This document shows positions 50,554 through 60,600 of a DNA stretch of 64,000 nt, piece after piece. The notes below the pieces were generated by a model. It saw nothing but the letters and a program-made list of their open reading frames with translations. It had not been told where the DNA came from and ran no database searches. Every line of letters begins with the position of its first letter. Within the stretch, counting starts at the first letter, position 1. Position numbers and translations under genes: made by a program. The stretch is from the NCBI RefSeq assembly GCF_008704495.1, contig NZ_CP023699.1, positions 3,100,001 to 3,164,000 of the forward strand, written 5' to 3'. The stretch is from Streptomyces kanamyceticus. Its GTDB lineage: Bacteria > Actinomycetota > Actinomycetes > Streptomycetales > Streptomycetaceae.

Positions 50554-53500
50554 TCAAGTAGGTGGGACGGGGGTCTCATTATGTGAGCGGACGAAGCTCG
50601 GGGCGTCCGCCGTGAGCGTTCCCGGCGCCCCGCCCGCGAACGACCCCGATGCCCCGCCCGCGAACGAAGCGGCGGGCCCGCCCGCGAACACCGGCTCGGC
50701 CGGGCAGCGCGGCACCCGGTACTCGCCCGTCGAGAGCGCCCGGCGCAGCCGGTACTCGTCGAGGGGCCCGGAGAACGCCATGCCCTGCCCGTGCGTGCAG
50801 CCCATCGCGCGCAGCGCGACCACCTGTTCGGGCAGGTCGACGCCGTCGGCCACGGAGAGCAGCCCGAGGTCGCCCGCGATGCGAAGGAGACCCGAGGTGA
50901 TCTTGTAGAGCCGCGCGGACTCGACGACGCCCTCGATCAGGCCGCGGTCCAGCTTCAGTACGTCGACGGGGAGCCGACGCAGCGCCGTGATGGCCGCGTA
51001 GCCGCTGCCGAACCCGTCGAGCGCGACGCGTACGCCGAGCCTGCGCAGGGCCGTCAGACGGCGCTCCAGGTCGTCGAGCGGCACCCGCGGGTCGCTGTCG
51101 GCGAGCTCGATGATCAGCGCGCCCGAGGGCAGGCCGTGCCGGGTGAGCAGCGCCTCGATGGAGCCGAGCGGCATGGAGCGGTCCAGGAGCCGACGCGCGC
51201 TCATCCGTACGGCCACGGGCACCGCGTGACCGGTGCGGCCTCGCTCCGCGGCCTGTTCGACGGCCTCCTCCAGCATCCAGCGGCCGAGCTCGGCCGTGCG
51301 GTCGCCCTCCCGCCCCTCGCCGTTCTCGGTGACGCGCAGGAACTCGCCGGGCGTGAAGAGGATGCCCTGCGCCGAGCGCCAGCGGGCCTGCGCGGCGACC
51401 GCCGTGATCCGGCCGCTCTCCAGGGAGACCACCGGCTGGTGGAGCAGCGCGAACTCGCCGTCGTGCAGGGCGGCGCGCAGCCGGGTCGCGAGCTGCGCCT
51501 TGCGGACGACGTCGGCCTGCATCTGCGGGGCGTAGAGCTCGACGCGGCCCTTGCCCGCGGCCTTGGCGCGGTACATCGCGAGGTCGGCGTTGCGCAGCAG
51601 CTCCCCCGCGCCGATGCCCGGTTCGGCGAAGGACACGCCGATGGAGGCCGCTACGCGCACGTCGTTGCCGTCGATGGCGTAGGGCTGGGACAGGGTGATT
51701 CTCAGCCGGTCGGCGAGCTCGAAGATGTGCTGCTCCCGCGCGGCCTGGTCTCTGGTGCCGTCGCCGACGATGAGGGCCGCGAACTCATCGCCGCCGAGCC
51801 GGGAGGCGGTGTCGCCCGAACGCACCGCCTCCTGAAGTCTGCGCGCGGCCTGGATGAGGAGCTCGTCCCCGGCCTGGTGGCCGATGGTGTCGTTGACGGC
51901 CTTGAAGCCGTCGAGGTCGATGAAGAGCACGGCCGTGCCGCGGTCGGTGACTCTGCGGCCGGTCAGGGCCTGGCTGACGCGCCGGGTGAACAGGGCGCGG
52001 TTGGGCAGGTCGGTGAGCGGGTCGTGCTCGGCGTTGTGCTGCAACTGCGCCTGGAGCCTGACCCGTTCGGTGACGTCCCTGCTGTTGAAGATGAGGCCGC
52101 CCTGGTGGCGGTTGACGGTGGACTCGACGTTCAGCCAGTCGCCGTCGCCGGACCGGAAGCGGCACTCGATGCGGGTGGTGGGTTCCTCCACGGGATTGGC
52201 CGCGAGGAATCTGCGGACCTCGTGGACGACCCGGCCGAGGTCCTCCGGGTGCATGAGCGAGGCGAGTTCGGAGCCGACGAGTTCTTCGGCGTCGCGTCCG
52301 TAGACCCCGGCGGCGGCCGGGCTCACGTACCGCAGGATGCCGTTCGGTGCGGCGATCATGATGACGTCGCTGGAGCCCTGCACCAGGGAGCGGAAGTGGT
52401 TCTCCTTCTGGGCCAGCTCCTGGGTGAGGGTGATGTTGTCCAGGAGCATGATGCCCTGGCGCACCACGAGGGCGAGCACGACGGTGCCCGCGGTGAAGAG
52501 CACCACGTGGTCGACGCTGCGCCCGCTGAGGATGTTGTAGAGGATCCCCAACGTGCAGACGGCGGCGGCCAGATAGGGCGTGAGGGCGGCCAGCGAACCG
52601 GCGATCGGACGGGTCGCGGCGGCGAGGGCCCTCGGCTCCTCGGGGCCGCTGTCGTACGTCACGTGCGCGTGCCCGCGGCCGGTGCCCCCGTGCGCGTGCC
52701 AGGGTGCCGCCCACGGTGCGTACGCGAGGAGCAGCGAACCGGCGAACCAGCCCGCGTCCAGCATCTGCCCCGAGCGGTAACTGGCGTGCAGCAGCGGCGA
52801 GGTGAAGAGCGCGTCGCACATCACGGTCAGGGCGAGGGCGCCGATCGCGGTGTTCACCGCGGTGCGGTTGGCGGACGATCGCCTGAAGTGCAGCGCCAGG
52901 ACCATGCTGACCAGCGCGATGTCCAGGAGCGGGTAGGCGAGCGAGAGCGCGGCGTGCGCGACGCTCTGGCCCTCGAACCGCGCGGTGTGCGCGAGTGCCA
53001 GGCTCCAGGAGAGCGTGAGGAGCGAGCCCCCGATGAGCCAGGAGTCGAGGGCGAGGCACACCCAACCGGCCTTCGTCACCGGCCGCTTGGCTAGCACGAG
53101 GAGGCCGATGATGGCGGGCGGGGCGAAGCACAGGAAGAACAGGTCGGCGAGCCCCGGACTCGGCACGGGCCGCTCGAGGACGACCTCGTACCAGCCCCAC
53201 ACCCCGTTCCCGAGGGCTGCCATCGCGGAGGAGAGCGCGAAGAGCAGCCATGCGGGTCGAAACCGGCTGCGGCGGGTGCGGGAGTAGCGGAAGCAGGAGA
53301 TCGCGGCGATCGATGCCGCGATGCTCAGCCCGAAGTCGCCCATGAACAGGGCGAGTCGACCGGAGCCCCAGCCGAGCGCCGAGCCCGTCGCGTACCCGCC
53401 GCAGATGATCAGCAGGACCAGCTGGGAGACGAGACCGCGGCCGCCCGGCAGGGGGCGGCGGGTCAGTGGGGCCCTGGGAGGCAGTGGTGTCGCCAGGCCC

Positions 53501-53718
53501 CCGTCGAGGACGGTGGCGCCGGACGGGCGGGCATTCACCGGGCCGCCCTGGTCCGCGCCGCCCCCGTGTCCGTCCGGCCCCCGGGACAGCCGTGCTGGCT
53601 CTGTCGCTGATGAGTACGGCGCCGGCCGCTCGTGCGACAGGTACACCGCCTGCGTCTGCGGGCCGGTGCGCGCGAGAGTCGCCGGCGGCTGTCCCGCCGC
53701 GTCGGATCGTTCGCCCAT
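50554..53718 (-). CDS. Membrane GGDEF-EAL protein with PAS domain (diguanylate cyclase with degenerate EAL)
   Basis: 1054 residues: Pro/Gly-rich N-terminus, about ten hydrophobic helices (residues 95-400), a PAS domain (FRSLVQGSSDVIMIAAPNGILRYVSPAAAGVYGRDAEELVG), GGDEF domain with intact RLGGDEF near residue 641 and an RSGD inhibitory site exactly five residues before it, then an EAL domain. The EAL signature is AAQ (AVAAQARWRS near residue 775) and the DDFGTGYS loop is DGFGSGYA, so phosphodiesterase activity is doubtful. Makes cyclic di-GMP at the membrane. It lies directly upstream of ilvB, as a GGDEF-EAL gene does in S. coelicolor. The start is the first ATG; later starts are possible. Confidence 0.9.
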   Translation of the reverse strand: MGERSDAAGQPPATLARTGPQTQAVYLSHERPAPYSSATEPARLSRGPDGHGGGADQGGPVNARPSGATVLDGGLATPLPPRAPLTRRPLPGGRGLVSQLVLLIICGGYATGSALGWGSGRLALFMGDFGLSIAASIAAISCFRYSRTRRSRFRPAWLLFALSSAMAALGNGVWGWYEVVLERPVPSPGLADLFFLCFAPPAIIGLLVLAKRPVTKAGWVCLALDSWLIGGSLLTLSWSLALAHTARFEGQSVAHAALSLAYPLLDIALVSMVLALHFRRSSANRTAVNTAIGALALTVMCDALFTSPLLHASYRSGQMLDAGWFAGSLLLAYAPWAAPWHAHGGTGRGHAHVTYDSGPEEPRALAAATRPIAGSLAALTPYLAAAVCTLGILYNILSGRSVDHVVLFTAGTVVLALVVRQGIMLLDNITLTQELAQKENHFRSLVQGSSDVIMIAAPNGILRYVSPAAAGVYGRDAEELVGSELASLMHPEDLGRVVHEVRRFLAANPVEEPTTRIECRFRSGDGDWLNVESTVNRHQGGLIFNSRDVTERVRLQAQLQHNAEHDPLTDLPNRALFTRRVSQALTGRRVTDRGTAVLFIDLDGFKAVNDTIGHQAGDELLIQAARRLQEAVRSGDTASRLGGDEFAALIVGDGTRDQAAREQHIFELADRLRITLSQPYAIDGNDVRVAASIGVSFAEPGIGAGELLRNADLAMYRAKAAGKGRVELYAPQMQADVVRKAQLATRLRAALHDGEFALLHQPVVSLESGRITAVAAQARWRSAQGILFTPGEFLRVTENGEGREGDRTAELGRWMLEEAVEQAAERGRTGHAVPVAVRMSARRLLDRSMPLGSIEALLTRHGLPSGALIIELADSDPRVPLDDLERRLTALRRLGVRVALDGFGSGYAAITALRRLPVDVLKLDRGLIEGVVESARLYKITSGLLRIAGDLGLLSVADGVDLPEQVVALRAMGCTHGQGMAFSGPLDEYRLRRALSTGEYRVPRCPAEPVFAGGPAASFAGGASGSFAGGAPGTLTADAPSFVRSHNETPVPPT
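50578..50583 (-). promoter_or_regulatory. Candidate -10 element CATAAT of the ilvB transcript
   Basis: On the minus strand CATAAT lies 58 nt before the leader peptide ATG, inside the last codons of the GGDEF-EAL gene. TTGACA further down (about 50550) has no matching -10. No clear -35 was identified. Confidence 0.4.
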
Positions 53719-53922
53719 AGGCCGTGCATCGCCCGTCGCCCCCCTCGCGTCTGATGTCTCATCCCCGCGCCGAACGCTCCACGGCGCATCCCCTGTCGGG
53801 ACGATACACCAGTCTCGTCACTCAGGGACATAGCCTCTCTACGCTCCGTGACTACCGGCAGCGAAGTGGACACGGGGCGCACACGGGCGGGTGCGGAGCG
53901 TGCGCGAGTGGGTGTCAGGCGA

Positions 53923-54876
53923 TCAACTGCCCGTGGTCAGCACGACGTTGCTCAGAGGCTGCCCGGCCGCGTAGCGGCTCAGCTGATCGGCCAGCAACCG
54001 CTTCGCGCGGGGCAGGAAGGCCGAGCTCGATCCGCCCACGTGCGGGCTGATGAGCACTCCAGGAGCGTGCCACAGCGGGTGACCTGCGGGCAGCGGTTCC
54101 GGATCGGTCACATCGAGGGCCGCGGTGATGCGGCCGGACTCCAGTTCGGCGAGGAGCGCCTTGGTGTCGACGACGGGGCCGCGGGCGACGTTCACCAGCA
54201 GGGCGCCGTCCTTCATGCGGCTCAGGAAGTCGGCTCCTGCCAGGCCACGAGTGGCTTCGGTGAGCGGCGTCGAGAGGATGACGACGTCGGCGTCGGGCAG
54301 CAGCGAGGGCAGTTCGACGAGCGGATGCACGGGGCCGCGCTCCGTGGCACGCACAGAGCGCGCGACGCGCGCCACCCGCGCGCAGTCAAACGGAACGAGC
54401 CGGTCCTCAATAGCGGAACCGATCGATCCGTAACCCACGATCAGCACGGACTTGTCGGCGAGCGCCGGATAGAACCCGGCGTGCCACTCCTCCTGCCGCT
54501 GCCCCTCCACGAAGCGCGGCAGCCCCCGCAGCGACGCGAGGACCAGGGTGAGCGCGAGTTCGGCCGTGCTCGTCTCGTGCACCCCGCGGGCGTTGCACAG
54601 GCGCACGCCGGGCGCGAGGAACGGAACCCCCGGCTCCACATGGTCGATCCCGGCGGTCAGTGTCTGTACGACACGTACGGACGTCATCGCGGACAGCGGG
54701 CGTACCGCGACCTCGGTGCCCTTCATGTACGGCACCACGTAGAAGGCGCAGTCGGCCGGGTCGGCGGGGAAGTCCGGACCGCCGTCCCAGTAGCGGTAGT
54801 TGAGGCCCGCGTCGGCGGCCGCGGGCAGCCCCTCGATCTCGTGCGCTTCGAACGGAAGCCATACGTCTGTCGTCAT
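53923..54876 (-). CDS. D-2-hydroxyacid dehydrogenase family protein
   Basis: 317-residue NAD(P)-dependent dehydrogenase. VVQTLTAGIDHVEPGVPFL, NARGVHETSTAELALTLVLASLRGLPRF, nucleotide loop LIVGYGSIGSAIEDRLVPF, STPLTEATRGLAGADFLSRMKDGALLVNVARGPVVDTKALLAEL (catalytic Arg), DVTDPEPLPAGHPLWHAPGVLISPHVGGSS (Glu and His). GhrA/GhrB or phosphoglycerate dehydrogenase-like reductases of glyoxylate or hydroxypyruvate are closest in type. The 204-nt gap to the GGDEF-EAL gene, on the same strand, shows no other gene. Confidence 0.92.
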   Translation of the reverse strand: MTTDVWLPFEAHEIEGLPAAADAGLNYRYWDGGPDFPADPADCAFYVVPYMKGTEVAVRPLSAMTSVRVVQTLTAGIDHVEPGVPFLAPGVRLCNARGVHETSTAELALTLVLASLRGLPRFVEGQRQEEWHAGFYPALADKSVLIVGYGSIGSAIEDRLVPFDCARVARVARSVRATERGPVHPLVELPSLLPDADVVILSTPLTEATRGLAGADFLSRMKDGALLVNVARGPVVDTKALLAELESGRITAALDVTDPEPLPAGHPLWHAPGVLISPHVGGSSSAFLPRAKRLLADQLSRYAAGQPLSNVVLTTGS

Positions 54877-55001
54877 GGTCAGGAGGCTAATGCGCCGCCC
54901 CGCGCGCGGCCCGCGGGGAGGCCCCGCTCGGGACCGGGACGGCAGCGGTTAGTTTGGATGATCTCCGAACGAGGAGTGAGGAGTGGGGAGGGCACGACCA
55001 G

Positions 55002-56018
55002 GTGGAGCGCAGGACGATCGGTGCGGCGGCACTCGAAGTGGGAGCGGTCGGACTCGGTTGCATGCCGATGAGCTGGGCCTACAGCGGCTCGCGGCAGCGG
55101 GGCGACGCGTCGGTGCGCACGGTGCACGCCGCGTTGGACGCCTCGGGGCAGGCGGCGGCGCTGCTGGACACGGCGGACATGTACGGCCCCTTCACCAATG
55201 AGCTGTTGCTCGGCAGGGTGCTGAAGGAGCGGCGTGCGGACGCGTTCGTCTCGACGAAGTGCGGGCTGCTCGTGGGCGATCAACACATCGTCGCCAACGG
55301 CCGCCCCGGCTATGTGAAGCGGGCCTGCGACGCCTCGCTGCGGCGGCTGCAGACGGAGACCATCGACCTGTACCAACTGCACCGCGCCGACCCCGAGGTG
55401 CCCGTCGAGGAGACCTGGGGCGCGATGGCGGAGCTCGTCGCCGCGGGGAAGGTGCGGGCGCTCGGCCTGTGCGCGATGGGCGCGCGCGCCCGGCGCCGGC
55501 CGGCGCCCGGCCGACCGGCGGCGGGGCTGCACGACGCGACGATCCGGCAGTTGGAGCGGGTGCAGCAGGTCTTTCCGGTGAGCGCCGTGCAGGCCGAGCT
55601 CTCGGTGTGGTCGCCGGAGGCGCTGGACGCGCTGCTGCCCTGGTGCGCGGCGCGCGGGGTCGGCTTCCTCGCCGCGATGCCGCTGGGGAATGGTTTCCTC
55701 ACCGGGACGCTGACGCCAGGAGAGGGCTTCGAGCCGGACGACCTGCGGGCCAGGCACCCCCGCTTCACCGCCGAGATGATGGCCGCCAACCAGCCGCTGG
55801 TGGTGGGCCTGCGCAAGATCGCGGAGCGGCACGGCGCGACGCCCGCCCAGGTCGCGCTCGCGTGGGTGCTCGAACAGGGCCCGCACGTGGTGCCGGTGCC
55901 CGGCGCGAAGCGGGAGCGCTGGGCGGTGGAGAACGCGGGCGCCGCCGCGGTGCGGCTGACGGCGAAGGACCTGAGCGAGATCGCGGCGCTGCCCGCGGCG
56001 TTGGGGTCGTGGGACTGA
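55002..56018 (+). CDS. Aldo/keto reductase
   Basis: 338-residue NADPH-dependent TIM barrel. VGLGCMPMSWAYSG, LLDTADMYGPFTNELLLGRVL (catalytic Asp and Tyr), FVSTKCG (Lys), IDLYQLHRADPEVPVEETWGAMAELVAAGKVRALGL (His), and the C-terminal NADP-binding VVPVPGAKRERWAVEN. An Arg/Pro-rich insert (ARARRRPAPGRPAAG) after GLCAMG is unusual for the family. GTG at 55002 gives VERRTIGAAALEVG, the normal start; a frame 16 codons longer has no better site. Divergent from the hydroxyacid dehydrogenase. Confidence 0.9.
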   Translation: MERRTIGAAALEVGAVGLGCMPMSWAYSGSRQRGDASVRTVHAALDASGQAAALLDTADMYGPFTNELLLGRVLKERRADAFVSTKCGLLVGDQHIVANGRPGYVKRACDASLRRLQTETIDLYQLHRADPEVPVEETWGAMAELVAAGKVRALGLCAMGARARRRPAPGRPAAGLHDATIRQLERVQQVFPVSAVQAELSVWSPEALDALLPWCAARGVGFLAAMPLGNGFLTGTLTPGEGFEPDDLRARHPRFTAEMMAANQPLVVGLRKIAERHGATPAQVALAWVLEQGPHVVPVPGAKRERWAVENAGAAAVRLTAKDLSEIAALPAALGSWD

Positions 56019-56109
56019 GACCGTTCGGCTCTCGTGGCGGTGGATCGGGAACCTGCGGGGCGCGAGCGGTGTATGAACAGTAGAAGCGCTGCGTCGAAGG
56101 GACCTGATC

Positions 56110-57270
56110 GTGCAACGACCTGCTGTTACGGCCGTGTTGGCCGCCGCCGCCCTCGTCTTCGCGGCCGGGTGCTCATCCGGTGGAGGTGACGATTCCGGCG
56201 GGCGCGACAGCCCGCTGGAGCCGGGGAGGCCGAGCCAGTCCCCCAGCGGGAAGCCGGGCGCCGACGCCCCGCCGGAGAAGGGCTCGGCGAAAGTCACCCG
56301 CACCCTCACCAAGGACCTGAAGTCCCCCTGGGGCCTCGCGGCGCTCCCGGACGGGGACCTGCTGGTGTCCTCGCGCGACGAGGGGACGATCACCCGCGTC
56401 GACGCCACGTCGGGCAAGAAGACGGAGCTCGGCTCCGTGCCCGGCGTCGCCCCCGGCGGCGAGGGCGGCCTGATGGGCCTCGCCATCTCCCCGGCGTACG
56501 CGTCGGACCACATGGTGTACGCGTACTTCACGACCGAGTCCGACAACCGTATCGCCCGCATGCTGTACGACGAGAAGAAGCCGTCCGGCGAGCAGTTGGG
56601 CGCACCCGACACCCTCTTCAAGGGCATCCCCAAGGGCATGATCCACAACGGCGGCCGGATCGCCTTCGGCCCGGACAAGATGCTGTACGCGGGCACGGGC
56701 GAGACGGGCGACACCGGCCTGGCGCAGGACAAGAAGTCCCTGGGCGGCAAGATCCTGCGCCTCACCGCGGACGGCGAGCCCGCCCCCGGCAATCCCTTCG
56801 GCGACTCCCCCGTCTATTCGTACGGCCACCGCAATGTGCAGGGTCTCGCCTGGGACGAGAAGAAGCGGCTGTGGGCCTCGGAGTTCGGCCAGGACACCTG
56901 GGACGAGCTGAACGAGATCAAGTCCGGTGACAACTACGGCTGGCCGGACGTCGAGGGCAAGTCCGGCGAGGAGGGGTATCACGACCCGGTCGCCCAGTGG
57001 AAGACCTCCGAGGCGTCACCGAGCGGCGTCGCCTACGCCAAGGGGTCGGTCTGGATGGCGGGGCTGCGCGGCGAGCGGCTGTGGCGCATCCCGGTCCGGG
57101 GCATGACACCGGCGGGAAAGCCGCAGGCATTCCTGAAGGGTGAGTACGGACGGCTGCGCACGGTGCTCGCGGCAGGCGGCGACAAGCTCTGGCTGGTGAC
57201 GAGCGAAACGGACTCGCGGGGCACGCCGAAGAAGGGCGACGACAAGATCCTGGAGGTGAAGGTGGAGTGA
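56110..57270 (+). CDS. PQQ-dependent sugar dehydrogenase-like lipoprotein
   Basis: 386 residues. Lipobox LVFAAGC after a short signal, then a Gly/Ser/Asp-rich linker, then a six-blade soluble glucose/sorbosone dehydrogenase beta-propeller: LKSPWGLAALPDGDLLVSSRDEGTI, GGEGGLMGLAISPAYASDH, MIHNGGRIAFGPDKMLYAGTGE, YGHRNVQGLAWDEKKRLWASEFGQDTWDELNEIKSGDNYGWPDVEG. These include the H, R and W/D positions used for PQQ and Ca in s-GDH relatives. Anchored outside the membrane. Whether PQQ is bound is not known, since Streptomyces often lack PQQ genes. GTG start at 56110, AAGGGACC upstream. Confidence 0.9.
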   Translation: MQRPAVTAVLAAAALVFAAGCSSGGGDDSGGRDSPLEPGRPSQSPSGKPGADAPPEKGSAKVTRTLTKDLKSPWGLAALPDGDLLVSSRDEGTITRVDATSGKKTELGSVPGVAPGGEGGLMGLAISPAYASDHMVYAYFTTESDNRIARMLYDEKKPSGEQLGAPDTLFKGIPKGMIHNGGRIAFGPDKMLYAGTGETGDTGLAQDKKSLGGKILRLTADGEPAPGNPFGDSPVYSYGHRNVQGLAWDEKKRLWASEFGQDTWDELNEIKSGDNYGWPDVEGKSGEEGYHDPVAQWKTSEASPSGVAYAKGSVWMAGLRGERLWRIPVRGMTPAGKPQAFLKGEYGRLRTVLAAGGDKLWLVTSETDSRGTPKKGDDKILEVKVE

Positions 57271-57291
57271 GCGAGTGACCCGACCCCGGGG

Positions 57292-57531
57292 CTACGCCTC
57301 CTCCGGGCTCCGTGTCTCCTCAGAGTTCCGCGCTTCCTCCGCGCCCGGCGTCCCGTCCTCGCGCGATGACGGTACCGGGGCGCGTACGACCACCTTGCCC
57401 GACGTCAGATCTATCGGTCCCTTTCCGGGGTCACCGTCGGCGAGGTCCACACGCGTCAGTTCCAGGCGCCTCTCCTCGTCCTCGGTGTGCTTGCGTCCCG
57501 GTGCGAACAGAGCTTCAAACGGGGTGAACAC
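57292..57531 (-). CDS. Small DUF6191-type protein
   Basis: 79 residues: VFTPFEALFAPGRKHTEDEE, RRLELTRVDLADGDPGKGPI, DLTSGKVVVR, then a Glu/Ser-rich tail. The FEELFAPGRKHTxxE...RVDxGDGDPGRGPIDLxSGKVV core is a Streptomyces short-protein family (DUF6191 as I recall it). GTG 57529-57531 is preceded by GGGAGG at four nt. Convergent with the sugar dehydrogenase. Function unknown. Confidence 0.75.
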   Translation of the reverse strand: MFTPFEALFAPGRKHTEDEERRLELTRVDLADGDPGKGPIDLTSGKVVVRAPVPSSREDGTPGAEEARNSEETRSPEEA

Positions 57532-57611
57532 TGCGCCTCCCTGGAGCCGAGTCTCTGCCGTCAAGCGTAGGCGAGCGCGCCAAATACCGGCCGGGCCCGC
57601 GAAAGCGCAGG

Positions 57612-60600
57612 TCAGCTGGGTGACTGCGCGCTCTCGACCGGGAAGAGCCGGAGCCGGTGGGCGAGCGCCGCGGCCTCGCCACGGCCGGTGACGGAGAGCT
57701 TGGCGAGGATGTTGGAGACGTGGACGCTCGCCGTCTTCGGGGAGATGAAGAGCTCCTCGGCGATCTGGCGGTTGCTGCGGCCCACCGCGACCAGGCGCAG
57801 GACGTCCCGCTCCCGGCTGGTCAGGCCGAGCGCCTCGGCGGGATCGGCGGGGGCGGCGGGCTCCCGCGCGGTCTCGGTCCTGTCCAGGGGGAGGCGGGCG
57901 CGCTGGGCGAGGCCGGTGACGGCGTCGGCGAGCGGCCGGGCGCCGAGCCGCTCGGCGACCTCCCCGGCCCGGCGCAGGAGCTGGGCGGCGCGGTCGCGGT
58001 CCGTGTGCTGCGGGGCGAGGAGGGACTCGGCGAGGCGCAGGCGCGCCAGGGCGAGGTCGTAGGGGCGGTCCATGGGTTCCAGGGCCGCGACCACGGTGGC
58101 CCAGTCGTCGGGAGCGTCGCGGCCCTCGGAGCGCAGGAGTTCGGCGCGCGTCCATTCGTCGTAGGCGCGCCAGAGCGGGATGGGGGTGGCGAGGGACTTG
58201 GCGGCCTTGCGGATCCGTTCGACGGCGGCGGGGCGGCCGGGCTCGGCGACGGGCAAGCCCCGTGTGTCGGCCTCCATCGTGGCGGCGGCGAGCACCAGCG
58301 GCCAGCCGTACTTGTAGGTGCCGACGGGCAGGCCGGTGGCGATGCCGCGTTCGAACTCGGCGCGGCCGTCCAGGACGCGGCCCTCGCCCGCGGCGATGTC
58401 GAGGGCGATGCGGATGAGCAGAAGGAGGTACTGCGGTTGTGGATCATGGGTGCCGAGGTGCTGGTGGGCCGTCTGCATGTGCCGGGTGGCGGCGGCCAGG
58501 TCGCCGCGGAAGAGCGCCAGGCGCGCGGTGCGTTCGGAGGCGGAGACGCGGGGTTTTGAACTCTGCACACAGCGCTGGGTCTGGGTGACGGCTTCGGCCG
58601 CCTCGTCCCAGCGGCCCAGCGAGATGAGCGACTCGGCGGCGTTGGCCCAGACCCAGCCCTCGGTGTCCATCAGTCCGTACTTCCGGCAGAACTCGATGCC
58701 TTCCATCGCGACCCGCACCGCCTCGGCGGAGCGGCCGACGCCTTCGAGCGACGAGGGGAGATTGATGTGGGCGCGGCTCAGATTGGTGACCAGGGCCTCG
58801 CGGACGACGCGGTCCCTGATCTCGTACATCTCGGCGAGGCCCGCCTCGGGGTCGCCCGCCTCGACGAGGAGGGCGCCGCGGGTGAGCCGGGCGTTGAGCT
58901 CGATGACGTCGGCCTTGACCATGCGGGCGTACTCGACGGCCCGTTCGGCGGCGGCCAGGGTCTCGGCTCCCGGGTCGTGCAGCATGCCCCAGGAGGCGCG
59001 GTGCACGAGCACCTCCGCGTGCACCTCGGAGGGCGGCAGGCCGCGCACCAGTTCCTGCGCCTTGGCGATCTCGTCCCAGCCGTCGCCGCGGCCGAGGGTG
59101 GAGACGAGGCGGGAGCGGGCGATCCAGAACCAGGCGGAGCGGAGGGGATCGTTCTCGCCGTCCAGGATGCGCAGGGCGCGCTTGGTGATCTTCAGGGCGC
59201 GGTCGCGTTCGCCGCAGAGGCGTCCCGCGACGGTGGCCTCCGCCATCAGGTCGAGGTACTGCAGCGGGGTGGTGGCCGGGTCGCAGCCGCAGGCCGGGTA
59301 GCCCTCGACGTAGTCGGCGGGGCGCAGTCCTTCGCGTACGGCGTCGGGGGCGTCGTCCCAGAGCTCCATCGCCCGTTCGAGCAGGCGCAGCTGTTCGGCG
59401 TACGCGTGCCGGTGGCGGGCCTCGACGGAGGCGCTGAGCACGGCGGGCAGGGCCTTGGCGGCGTCGTGCGCGTAGTACCAGTAGGTGGCGAGGCGGGCGG
59501 CGCGCTGGTCGGCGGAGACGAGGGCGGGGTCGGACTCCAGGGCCTGGGCGAAGCGGCGGTTGATGCGGGAGCGCTCACCGGGCAGCAGATCGTCGCTGAC
59601 GGCCTCGCGGACCAGGGAGTGCCGGAAGCGGTAGCCGTCGCCGTCCGGCGAGGCGAGCAGGATGTTGGCGCCGACCGCGGCCCGCAGCGCCTGGATCAGG
59701 TCGTCCTCGGCGAGCCCCGCGACCTCGGCGAGCAGTTCGTACTCGACGGTGGAGCCGCCCTCGGCGACGATCCGGGCCACGCGCTGGGTGTCCTCGGGCA
59801 GTTCCTCGACGCGGACGAGGAGCAGATCGCGCAGGGAGTCCGTGAGGCCCGCGCAGCTGGCGCCGTGGGCGGCGACCGCGAGCTCCTCGACGAAGAAGGC
59901 GTTGCCGTCGGAGCGGTCGAATATGTCGTCGACCAGGGACTGTTCGGGTTCGGCCGCGAGTATCCCGGCCATCTGGCGGGCGACTTCGTCCTTGCTGAAC
60001 CGGCCGAGTTCGATGCGCCGCACCGTGCGCAGCCGGTCCAGCTCGGCGAGCAGGGGGCGCAGCGGGTGGCGGCGGTGGATGTCGTCGGCGCGATAGGTGG
60101 CGAGCAGCACGAGGCGGCCGCCGCGCAGCGTGCGGAAGAGATAGGCGAGGAGGTGCCGGGTCGAGGCGTCGGCCCAGTGCAGGTCCTCCAGGGCGAGGAC
60201 GAGGGTGCGGTCGCGGGAGAGCCGCTCCAGGAGGCGGGCGGTGAGTTCGAAGAGGCGGGCCATGCCCTGTTCGTCGGACCTGCTGCCCGGGTGGCCGCCC
60301 GGCGCGGCGGAGCCCAGTTCGGGCAGCAGCCTGGCGAGTTCCTCCTCCTGGCCCGCGGCCGCGGCGGCGAGTTCGTCGGGGAGCTTGCGGCGCAGCGCGC
60401 GCAGCGCCGTGGAGAAGGGGGCGAACGGCAGGCCGTCGGCGCCGATCTCGACACATCCGCCGAGCGCGACGACGGCGCCCCGCTCCTCGGCGGCCGCGGT
60501 GAACTCCTCGACGAGGCGCGTCTTGCCGACGCCCGCCTCGCCGCCGAGCAGCAGCGCCTGGGGCTCGCCCGTGCCCGATCCCCCGGCTCCGGCGGGCGCG

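Noticed and set aside
50791..53094. Long plus-strand open frame
   Set aside because: Antisense to the GGDEF-EAL gene, which carries intact domain motifs.
53535..53882. Possible alternative N-terminal ORF upstream of the GGDEF-EAL gene
   Set aside because: It runs in another frame, is Arg-rich and overlaps the clear coding start; no ribosome binding site was found.
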